From the NCBI GenBank assembly GCA_018287875.1, contig JAGVVL010000017.1, forward strand, positions 2,294,001 to 2,358,000: a DNA stretch of 64,000 bases, in the 5' to 3' direction. Numbering within the stretch: position 1 is the first letter of the stretch; every line of letters begins with the position of its first letter. The translations under genes and the position numbers were made by a program. Under the pieces are notes generated by a model that was not told where the DNA came from, searched no databases, and worked only from the letters and a program-made list of their open reading frames with translations. This DNA is from Nigrospora sphaerica (lineage: Eukaryota; Ascomycota; Sordariomycetes; Amphisphaeriales; Apiosporaceae). This document shows positions 1 to 10,641 of this stretch, one piece after another.

Positions 1-2675
1 TTTTACGTCTACGCCGAAGGGCCCGAAGCCCAGCGTTATGTCAGCGAGGGCGTCAAGATCGGCCAGGACTACCTCGTGCACAATACCACGCTTGGGATCC
101 CGGCATGGGTCCAGGGTGAGGCCATCCACGGCTTCCTGATCCCGAACGCCACCATTTTCAATTCGCCCATCGGCTACGCCTGCTCCTGGAACCTCGAACT
201 CGTCGGCGACATGGCCAAAGCCATTGCCAAGGAGGCCTTGGCCCTGGGCGTCAACAACCTTTTTGCGCCCCTGGCGGATTTGGCCCGCGAACTGCGTTTT
301 GGCCGCGTCGAGGAGACCTTCGGGGAGGACCCGTATCTGTCAGTGCCCCTCTTTCCCTCCCGCACGACGCTGCGCGTGCCAGGCCATCGCTGGGAAGCGT
401 AGCGGCCCCGGCGGGTTTGTTGCTTTAAACCTTTACTGAGTTCCCGAAATTATAGGACGGGAGAGGTTGCCCACGCCTATGTGAAGGGGCTCCAGTCGGA
501 AAAGGGCATGGCGGCCATGGTCAAGCATTTCGCTGCCTTTGCGTCCCCTGAACAGGGCATCAACTTGGGTCCCGTCCACGGCGGCCGGCGGGAGCTCCTG
601 ACGACCTACCTCCCCCCTTTCAAGCGTGCCATCATCGACGGCGGTGCGCTTTCCATCATGGGCTCGTACAACTCCTACGATGGTGTGCCGGCCGTTGCCG
701 ATAGGTACATGCTTACCGATATCCTAAGAGACGCGTGGGGTTACAAGTACTTTGTGAGCATACGAGGTGTTCCCACCCCCGCACAGCGTCCTCTCCTCTA
801 ACCGAGACACCTAGGTCATGAGTGATGCCGGCGCGACAGATCGTTTGTGCAAAGCCTTTTCCATGTGTCGGTCCGACCCCATCGACTCAGAAGCAGTGGT
901 GAACTACGTAAGGTGGCTGGCCCGTTATTTGGAATGTTCTAGCTGAAACAAAACCACAGGCTCTCCCTGCCGGAAACGACGTCGAGATGGGCGGCGGGTC
1001 TTGGAATTTTGAGAAGATCCCCGACATGGTCAACGCGGGGAAACTGTCAATAGACATCGTGGACGAGGCGGTGCGACGAACCATCCGGGCCAAGTTTGTC
1101 GCCGGCCTTTTCGAGAACCCCTACTCCGGTGTGCCCGAGGAGCAGCAGTCACAGCACATCCATCTGGATGAAACGATTGCCATCGCCCGACAACTCGACG
1201 CCGAATCTATCGTGCTCCTCGAAAACCACGAGAACGTCCTGCCGTTGAAGAAGGATGCGAACATCGCCGTGATCGGGCCCATGGCTCACGGCTATGTCAA
1301 TGTAAGCACGTTATGGGAACCCCCCCCCCCCCCCCCCCCCCCGAATGAGCCCTGCTCATCATCATTTCCGCTGACCGGTTTTCCAGTACGGCGATTACGT
1401 GTCATACCAGTCTTCCACGCGGGGCGTGACGCCCCTTGACGGCATCCGGGCGGCCAGCGGCGGCAAGGTGACGTACGCGCCGGGGTGCGAGCGGTGGTCC
1501 AACGACGAGGCGGGATTCGCCGAGGCTGTGGCGGCGGCGGCGGCGGCCGACGTGGCCGTCGTCGTCGTCGGCACGTGGTCGCGCGACCAGAACGAGCTCT
1601 GGGCCGGCGTCAACGCCACGACGGGTGAGCACATCGACGTGAGCAACCTCAATCTCGTCGGTGCCATGCCCCGCCTCGTCCGCGCCGTCGTCGCCGCCGG
1701 CACGCCCACCGTCGTCGTCTTCAGCTCCGGCAAGCCCATCACCGAGCCCTGGATCTCCCGCGACGCCGCCGCCCTCGTCCAGCAGTTCTACCCTTCCGAG
1801 CAGGGCGGCCACGCCCTTGCCGACGTGCTCTTTGGCCGCGTCAACCCGTCGGGCAAGCTCGTCGTCGGCTTCCCCTACGACGTCGGCACCACCCCGGTGT
1901 ACTACGATCATCTCAACTCGGGACGCGATTCTCCCGCCCCGGGAATCGTCTACGAGAACGGGACAATGAAGTGAGCATGATACCATGGCCGTGATTGCCG
2001 CAAAGATTGGGACTGATGCCGTATAGGTTTGGTCAAAACTACGTTTTGCAGTCGCCACTGCCTTTGTACGAGGCAAGTTCCCTCTGGACCACCGGATGAT
2101 ATGCACCAGCTTACCAATTTTGTTAGTTCGGCTATGGCTTGTCCTACAGGTAAAGTTGTCGCCCATCCTCATCCAACCCTAGTTGGTTGGGTACTATCGG
2201 GCCAAGTTCTGACTTGCCGCTGTTGATTGTAGCTCTTTCGTTTACACGGACCTCCAAATTTCCCAAACAACGGCCACGGCCGCGGACACCATCACGGTCT
2301 CGGTGGACGTGACCAACAACTCGACGCGCGACGGAACCGAGGTCGTGCAGCTCTACGTCAAAGACGTCATCAGCAGTGTCGACGTGCCCAACATCCGGCT
2401 CAAGGGCTTCGCCAAAGTCCCCATCAAGGCTGGCGCCACCGAGACGGTGAAGGTGGACCTTAAGATCGAAGACCTCGGCCTCTGGGACATTCGCATGCTA
2501 TACACAGTTGAGCCGGGCAACTTCACGGTACGTTGATACGACCCCTGACTCGTCTACCGCCGCCAAAGGTGGATTCCATATGCCATTGTGCCAGGTCCTG
2601 ACTTTTGCACAGATCTTTATCGGCAGCTCCAGCGCGGATTTGAGGGCCAACGTGACGTTGACTGTCACCGAGTAG
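1..2675 (+). CDS. GH3 beta-glucosidase-like glycoside hydrolase (5' truncated by window edge)
   Basis: Likely hydrolyses terminal beta-linked sugars; the exact substrate cannot be read from the sequence. Nine exons fit one frame: 1-338, 456-753, 815-907, 960-1301, 1387-1970, 2027-2072, 2127-2149, 2233-2527, 2613-2675, giving 693 visible residues. Seen: the GH3 N-domain with RFGRVEETFGEDPYL and VKHFAAF; the nucleophile motif SDAG (Asp about 216 of the visible part); ALPAGNDVEMGGG; a GH3 C-domain (AVIGPMAHG, GTWSRDQNE, NPSGKLVVGFP); and a C-terminal fibronectin III-like domain (GTEVVQLYVKD). The window begins in frame inside the N-domain, so the start and any signal peptide are outside. The intron at 2073-2126 needs a GC donor (GCAAGT) and is followed by a 23-nt exon; without them FGYGLSYS and the frame are lost. 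Family assignment is firm. Confidence 0.93.
1320..1342 (+). repeat. Poly-C tract (23 C) inside a GH3 intron
   Basis: An uninterrupted run of 23 C lies in the fourth intron of the GH3 gene (1302-1386), about 45 nt before the acceptor. It is non-coding and length-unstable in principle. Confidence 0.95.
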
Positions 2676-5600
2676 GAGGAGCAAAAGGAGAGGAACGAGT
2701 TGGAGGCGCTATGCAAAAGCACGGGGATCCATGAGGTATATAGTTCTGTCAGACAGCAGATGATCCAGCACAGTGGCGTGTCCAGAGGCTGTTCCGCATC
2801 TGCCGCTCGACGGAGCGGAGATTAATTCAACCGCGATCCTAGTGGGCGTTGGAACAAACCGCCCGTATGGGAAAACGTGCTCACAGAAGGTCAGACCAGA
2901 TACAGTCAAGCTCGAGCTACTGGATGCCGGGTCTCGCCTGCCTCGCCTGCAATACTACGCGCTTACTTGTCGAGGGGGGGTTCGCCGGGATAAATGACTC
3001 AACTGAAAGGGTGATCTTAGTGTGCTGAGCCAGTTACCTTTCTAGGTGAGTCAATTTTTTTGCTACCCTCCTGCTTGTATCCCCTTGAAATCCGATGGTC
3101 CCGCGATAAACGCGGGCTACGCGGGGCTAGGGGCTGCCGGCTCCGAACGGCCTTTGGCGGTTGACGTAGAACCCCTGAGTCCGTCTCTCTCCTAAGGCCG
3201 TTTGGTCGCGTCGCATTGCCACGGCATACGAGCTAAAAGGTGCCCATTTTTCTGGGCTGCAACATAAGCCTTCCGAGCACTTTGTATACTGCTTCTCCAC
3301 GCGGCCTTGCACGCCCTGCGGGTAACACGCGAAGACGTATCCCATATGTTTGTCGCTCCGAACCCCCCAAGCATTCTGGATGAGATTGTATGCGGCGTCA
3401 CTCTGCCGGACCTGTATAGGGGAAGAGGGGAGCAAACGGAGCCAAAGCACTACCTCGCACTCCTGGCATGAGGAAGAGACGGAAGGGAATGCGATACCGC
3501 CGAGGGGTGTCGCCTCCATGCGACAGTGCCAGGTAGAGCTGAGCTCTCGTACGCCCGGGCGTGGATATTCGGCCCTGCGTCGAGTGAGACACACGCAGAG
3601 CTGGTGATGGGCCAATTTGCGGCAGCTGACATGACACGAGCTCGACAGGCCGGACGATCACGTGTCGCCTCATGGGGGAGAAGGGGGGGAGAGGGGGACC
3701 TCCCGTGCAACGGTGCAGCAAGCGTCTTGGGGGAAGCGAAGGGCGAGGGAGGAGGGAGAGACGGGGGAGAGGGTTCGGAACACGCGGTACAGCGCTCATA
3801 CACCGCATGGCATCTGCTTGATAAACTTAGCCCGCGTGCCTGGGGGTCCCGGTGGCGGTGACAATGCTTCCTGTTTAGCAGGCCGACGCCCTCACCTGGC
3901 AGTAAAGCCCAAGGGTTCCCCGGCTCCCTGGGCCGGGCGAGAGGCGAGGCAAAGACGATGGGGAGAGAAGGGGAGGAGATGCCCGAAGTTTGGCAGCCTT
4001 CGTGGTTGCTCGTCACCAAAACGTGGGCTTAGAAAACGACGTAGCGGGAACCGAAAAGCGCTCGACCAGCCATCCCGGCCCTCGGCTGCCGACATCGACT
4101 AAGGAAACGGGACGACGAGGGTGGAGGGGCGGGCGCAGGCGCGGCTTGGCCGAACAGGACCGCGCCCGTTGCCACCAGAGAAGAGCTTTTGGGGAAAGAG
4201 GGTGGGTGCGTGATGAGCCTCCTTTGCTTTAGCGCAAGCCGTCGTCGTCCTGACGGGGCATGTCCGAGTGTCTGGGTGTCTGGGTATTTGGATGTCTGTG
4301 TGCCAGTGCCAGTGCCCGCAAGAGTGTTTCTGCCTGCGCCAGAGGTGATATCCCGTGGCCCGAAGCTTGCGTGTAGCAAGCAGTGGCAGGAAAAGGGGGA
4401 GGGAGCTTGACGATAATCAGGGGGAGGACTGCGTTACCTCGTGGCACCGGCTGATCCAATGGCTCTGGATCGACTGGGCCTTCCCTTTTCCGGGTCCTGT
4501 TGTTCGGCCGTGGGCGCTGGACGCGTGCCAGATGAGTCGCGAGGTGGTGGAGGTGCTGCTGCTGCAGAATTGTTTGTTGTTTTAGGCACGCAGGTATGCA
4601 AGCTTCTGAATGAGCAAGCACCGAAATATGCGAGGTAGTACCTACCTAAGTTTGCATACGCATGTCTGGCTGTGCCAATGGCAGGTATATGGAACCCATC
4701 ATCCTATATCTCTGAGGTACTTACCCCGGCATGGATCGGAAGCTGGTCGCCAAACCGGTAAGCCGGGTATTCGTGGCATTAGATTTGCTTCTTCGCGGGA
4801 GTTCTAGATGCCAAGGCCGTCTCACGACACGCCCGAAACGATGGAAGCCGTCTCATTGTACGAGATGCGTGGCTTGCCGGGCCCAGCAGCCGGGAACTCG
4901 TCTCGTGCGAATTCCCCCTGCGGGGCAATTAAGCAACCCTCGGGCTGGGCGATTTCTCACAAAACAATTGCTGTGGTTGGTTGTTTGAGCAGCTCCCCAT
5001 CCCTCTGTGGGTGTTGTGCCAAGCCTAGCCGCAGTTTGCTCGTCTATAGCACCTCGTTTGCAGCCTACAGCTACAGCGCGCCTTGGACCTATGAGGTACC
5101 TGGTAGGTATTTATCTCATCCGGGCTCATGGTTGCCAAGCCGGTTGGCTTTCCTTATATCCCGTACCTCGCTAGGTAGACTTCAGTATCACGGATGCCAT
5201 ACCAATCCACCACTGTGCAGGACACTTGGCTGGTGGTCCTTCTGTCGAAATAGGTATCCGGGTACATACAATCGCATGGGCGAGCACCCAAGAACGCCCG
5301 AGGGAGTTCACAAGCTAGCCAGAAATACGGAGCCGGCATCGTACGTACCCACCGGTGGTGGATGGATGGCCTCTTTGATTAACCCGCTTTGCCCGCTGGG
5401 CCGTTCGGGATGAGAACTGGACCAGCCATGGCCACCTCTCCAGACCCTGCCCCACAACGCACTCGCATCGTCCATGGGAATCCCTTCGCCCGGGTGATGA
5501 GAGAGGCGCATCTTTCCGTGCGTGCTGCCCATGACCTCCCAATGGACGCTGGGAACGAGGGGCAGACGACCTGCTGCGGTGGCGCCACAAAAGCCATGAC

Positions 5601-6204
5601 GTCCGTTCCCGGTCAGCGACGACTGGTTTCGGGCAGCCTTTGGTTGTCAGCTACGGGAAGGGAGGGGGGCCACTGAGCTCCGTACTCCGTAGAGCCAGGG
5701 CATCCATGGCCATCAATGCGTACGGATGGGTGCGCATGGGAGGAGGGCGCGGGATTTGTCACATACAAGTCCGTCATAGGCTGTACCTACCTAACCCACG
5801 AAAGCTAACTGGTTGATGATGGCAGCGTTGCAGGCAATCCGGCTGGGCGTATCGGGTTTTCCATGTCTCGGGCAACCTTTTGGTCTTCCAAGGTTGACAG
5901 CCTAGGCCGACGAGTGTCGTCATTTTTCCCACGCGCGCGTTAGGTACCTCATTGTACGGAGACGGAGAGGACGAGTGGCAGAGCCCAGCCGGTCCAGCTC
6001 CAGCCATTGGAGCAACTCCAATCGGCGGAAGTGGGTACCTTGGATGGTTACCCCTGCTCTCCTTGCTCCCTCCCCCTCCCCGCCCCATCTCCTTCCCCTT
6101 CCAGGGCGCAAGGACCGTCATCTCCAGTCTCATTCCGCCTGCATATCCCATGGGATTGCCCGTCTTTCCGCAGTGAACGACGTTATGAACGGACCCGAGG
6201 CAGG

Positions 6205-6261
<57 letters not shown>

Positions 6262-7210
6262 CGAGTCTTCAGCATTCGTAGTACACTCCTATATCTGAAT
6301 TCCATATTGCCTCACTTAGGTACCAACATTAGGTACATGGTACATATGTACATAAAATACCTAGCCGCAAACGGCAGCAAGAAAGTCCACTACTTCTAAC
6401 CCGCCCCCCGGCAGGCTGGCATCTAAGCAACAGAAGAAACGAGCACCACCGTCATCTGTGCGCTCGGAAGTGAAGAGCCGTTGTGCCTACCGCGGTACCT
6501 ACCCGCTGAGGTTTCTCGTTCGTTGGATCCCGAGAGACAGACAAAACGGTTCTGAACGTTTTAAGGCCGCCCGTGGTGGGCGGAGTGGCCGCAAGACCAT
6601 CTTAAATCGTAATCTTCCTCGCAGCTCCAGCCGTTTGTGAGCGGGCTGCCTCACTGACTGTGACTGGGCGGGTGGTTGTCCACCCTCATTCGCTCGCCAG
6701 TGGGAATCCTGACCCGAACCCAGTCGACTCGCCCTCTCTTCTCGGGAGGGGTAGCCAGGCAGGCTCCAGGCAGACGGAGAGGGATGGGTAGAGGCACAGA
6801 GAGGGCGAGGGAGGGAGGGAGACAGAGAGTGTGACCGATAACGCACGCAGGCACGCACTCGCACTGCATGGGCTGGCGTTGTCTCCTAGTCCCTGCTACA
6901 CGATGCTACAGTCGCTAGCAGCTTAGGTACCCATGCGCCTAACCGACCGCTGCACCTGATAGGGAACAACAGCAGCCCAGCGCTGCCCAGGGCGTATTTT
7001 AATAAGGGGCGCCAGTCGACCCAGACTCGCCAACTAATAACAAAAAGTGGGCGGACGGGGGAGACCCATACTGCGTGGGCGTTCAGAAAGAGGCTGGCAA
7101 CTAAAGCCGCGCAACTTTCAATCCACCCAGGACCAGCAAACTGTCATTCAATTTGGGTTCTGTTTCGAAGGTCCATTTGACTTTTCGGGGCCTTGCTGTT
7201 TCGAAACGCA
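2676..7210. other. Intergenic region between the GH3 gene and kin1
   Basis: No gene is supported in these 4.5 kb. Open frames of up to 201 codons exist on both strands, but none has a recognisable domain or splice-consistent extension. The DNA holds a (CAG)18 tract near 6206-6260, G-rich stretches around 3680-3760 and 6780-6830, and several TAGGTACC/CCTACC-type words (near 4637, 5097, 5787, 5942, 6320, 6333, 6497, 6925). The right end should contain the kin1 promoter and leader. Confidence 0.7.
6206..6260. repeat. (CAG)18 trinucleotide microsatellite
   Basis: About 18 perfect CAG units lie 950 bp upstream of the kin1 start. Read on the plus strand the tract can encode poly-Gln, poly-Ala or poly-Ser in short open frames, but none of those frames looks like a gene. 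It may lie in a long kin1 leader. Confidence 0.95.
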
Positions 7211-10200
7211 ATGTCAACTTCGGCAACGGAGCATCAACATCATAGCCTGCCACCGACGAAGCAGAAAGAGCACCTCCACCATCACCACCACCCTCGCCAG
7301 GAGGTGCCACCGCCGTCGCCACCCTCGTCGCTGGGGCATTCATCTCATCCTTCCCATCCTCATCACCACCACCATCACCAACCGCTCCAGGACCAGCCGT
7401 CGCGCTCCCACCGCGGCCACCATCACCGCAACAGCAGCGGCAGTAGCCACGGCCACAGCCAGAACCACCAGCACCGCTCCCACTCGACCCGTTCCCGCCC
7501 AACCACCGCCTCCTCCTCCCCAGCCAACCCGGTCCCACATCGATCGGCCTCGACGTCGCACGCCCACAACAACCGCCAACCCGCGGCCGCCCCTTCTGCA
7601 CGCCCCGTCCACGACGTGTTGCCACAGCAGGACTATGAACAGAGCAACTTAGCTGGACAGTACTCCAAGCGCAGCTCGAGCAGAGATCGCCGCCCGCCCG
7701 CCTCACGCGGCTCCGACTCCAAAGGCGTCCACCGCCGCAACAGCTCCAACTCCACCCCGGGCCGTCACCACCACAACGAAAACACCATGGCCGGGCCTAC
7801 TGCCGTGGCCAACAGCGCCGGCCCTGCCGCCGTGCCCCCCGTCATGCAGGCCGCTGCCGACGCCCGCGCGACGGGGGCGAAACAACGGACCACCCGCACC
7901 TCCATTCCTACCCAGTCGGGCAAATGGATCTTGGGCAAGACGATTGGCGCTGGTAGCATGGGCAAGGTCAAGCTTGCCCGCAAAGAAGACGGCACCGAGC
8001 AGGTCAGTATCCGCCCCCCTCAATTCCCCCCTCTGTAGGCGCCGCCGCCTCCCGCCAGCCCCCTTCTCCGCCTGTTGCTGACGGCTTCGCCCAGGTCGCC
8101 TGCAAGATCATCCCTCGCGGCTCGACCGAGGAGAACCACCAGAGCCGTGCCGAGAAGGAACGGGCAGACCAGTCCAAGGAGATCCGTACCGCCCGCGAGG
8201 CGGCCATCGTCACGCTTCTCGACCACCCCAACATCTGTGGTCTGCGTGACGTCGTCCGTACCAACTACCACTGGTACATGCTTTTTGAATACGTGAACGG
8301 TGGCCAGATGCTCGACTACATCATTTCCCACGGCAAGCTGAAAGAGAAGCAGGCCAGAAAGTTTAGCCGACAGATCGCAAGCGCTCTCGACTACTGCCAC
8401 CGGAACAGCATCGTCCACCGTGACTTGAAGATTGAGAACATACTGATTTCCAAGACGGGTGATATCAAGATTATCGACTTCGGGCTCAGCAACCTATTTG
8501 CCCCTCGCGGCCACCTCAAGACCTTCTGCGGCAGTCTCTACTTTGCCGCGCCCGAGTTACTGCAGGCCAGGGCATACACGGGCCCCGAGGTTGATGTGTG
8601 GAGTTTCGGCATTGTTCTGTACGTGCTGGTCTGCGGCAAGGTCCCCTTTGATGACCAGAGCATGCCGGCCCTGCATGCCAAGATCAAGAAGGGCCTGGTC
8701 GATTACCCAAGTTGGCTGAGCAACGAGTGCCGGCACCTCCTTTCTCGCATGCTCGTCACCGACCCCAAGCAGCGCGCCACCATGCACGAGGTCATGAACC
8801 ACCCCTGGATGACAAAGGGATACAACGGCCCGCCCGAGAACCACCTGCCCACCCGCGAGCCCCTCACCCTGCCCCTCGACCAGGAGGTTCTGGCGGCCAT
8901 GACGGGCTTCAACTTCGGCCCCCCCGAGGCCATCCGCCAACAGCTCACCCGGTTAATCGAGTCGGAGGATTACAAGCGAGCGGTGCAGCTTTACCAGAAG
9001 GAGAAGGAGATGCCACCGGCCCCCAAGGACATTGAGAAGAAGCGTGGATTCGGCTTCGACTTCTACAAGAGACGCAACTCGGCGAACAGTCGGGACAATC
9101 TCACGGCGCCCAGCTCCGAGGCGCTGGCGATTGGCAGCGACCCTCTCAATGCCTTCAGCCCTCTGGTATCAATATACTACTTGGTCAGGGAGAAGCAGGA
9201 GCGCGACAGGATGGACCTTCCGGCCAAGGTACAGACGCCCAAGGCAGCCGAGACATCCATGCCCGAGATCGTTCCCCCGCAACAGGCTTACACGAACACG
9301 GCGACTTACGAGATGCCCGGGGAGAAGGCTACGGGCGGACGGTCCCGACCTCGTGCACGAACTCACGGGGAGGACGACGCTCCAGAAGAAACGAAGAAGG
9401 CCCAGGCCCAATCCCAGTCGCAGACTACGCCGCCGCTTCCCCCCGCGCCTGAAGGGCAACTGGATGTGCCATATAAAAAAGAGAGCACCGCTGCCGGTAT
9501 ACTTAGGCGATTTAGCACTAGGCGTCGGCGAGAGCCGGAGCGACTGGACAAGGACCGGTCTCATCCCCCGGTCGTGCAGGTACACCAACCGTCCGAAACG
9601 CCCGTGACGCCGCGCAAGAGCTTCAGCATACGAAGGTCGCGCCGTGAACGTGAGGAGCCGCCTAACCGGATGCGTTCGGGCAGCAGCCAGCCACAGCACC
9701 GCGATCTGCTGAGCCCACCCCTGTCGGCTGGGGAGCACGGCAGCAAGACGGGACTTGGACGGTCCACTAGCGTCAACTCGGGCGACCTCCGGAGACGCAA
9801 CCGGGACGGCAGAGATCCACCGCAGACCAGCGGCTCGGACCAAACACCCCCCAACGAGAAGAACGTTTCGGAGCCGGTCGCCCCGTTGAGCGCGCGCTCG
9901 GCCTCGACCAGGGCCAAGTCGCTTGGGCACGCACGAAGGGAGAGCATCCAGGCCCGGAGACTCCGGAGAGACGGGGCGCGCAACGCCGAGGCCGATTTGC
10001 CCGAGGAAACGGACGCTGAACTGGGTGAAACCAGTGGCGCGTCAGCCGAGCGGCTCGACGATGCCGAGCTCGCCAAGCCCGTGTTCCTGAAGGGACTCTT
10101 CAGCGTCTCGACGACGTCGTCCAAATCAGTTCCGGCGATACGCACGGAACTGAAGAGGGTACTGAAGCAGCTTGGCGTAGATTATATCGAGATTCGCGGG

Positions 10201-10641
10201 GGCTTCAGTTGCCGGCACATGCCGAGTATCGACCTGACGCGGGTGGCGGATGGCCCTGCCAGCCCCGTGGCGACGACTCCGGGCAACAACCGCCAACGTT
10301 TCAGCCTCGGCCTCCGTGACCGTGATCGGGATGAGATCCGGGACATGGAGCGATCTCCCCACACGCCACGTACGACAGGCCGGCGCAGCGAATCCAACTC
10401 GGAGATTTCGGACGGCGACAGCACGCACCGCGAAATTGGCGGGTCGTCGCGGCGGGTGCCGGGCGAAACGACGACACAGGTCCAAAGCGACCTGGGCGGC
10501 AACATGGTGTTGGAGTTTGAAATCTTCATCGTGAAGGTGCCGTTGCTGTCTCTACACGGTCTCCAGTTCAAACGCATGGCGGGCAACACGTGGCAGTTCA
10601 AGAACATGGCGGACCATATCTTGAAGGAGCTGCGCCTCTAA
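7211..10641 (+). CDS. kin1: Kin1/MARK/PAR-1 family serine/threonine protein kinase
   Basis: Cortical polarity and exocytosis kinase of the Kin1/Kin2/PAR-1 family. Two exons, 7211-8002 and 8095-10641, give 1112 residues. Seen: a His/Ser/Pro-rich N-terminal extension of about 230 residues with several His runs; glycine loop IGAGSMGKVKLA; VACKII (catalytic Lys about 268); HRDLKIEN (Asp about 374); DFGLSNLF (Asp about 392); activation loop TFCGSLYFAAPELL; a long charged linker; and a C-terminal KA1 domain ending in the last 45-100 residues (NMVLEFEIFIVKVP to HILKELRL). KA1 normally binds acidic phospholipids at the membrane. The intron (donor GTCAGT) interrupts the kinase domain between the glycine loop and the catalytic Lys. 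The start is the first ATG in the open frame. Confidence 0.95.

Noticed and set aside
3127..3615. 162-codon minus-strand open frame
   Set aside because: Unrecognisable product, embedded among overlapping frames in a GC-rich spacer; looks like chance.
4808..5413. 201-codon plus-strand open frame between the GH3 gene and kin1
   Set aside because: No recognisable domain, Ser/Pro/Cys-rich random-looking composition, overlapping frames on both strands, and no supporting splice signals or conserved motif.
5975..6298. Short gene encoding a poly-Gln protein across the (CAG)18 tract
   Set aside because: The frame is opened only by the repeat itself; the flanking sequence has no conserved protein features and two other frames of the repeat are equally open.
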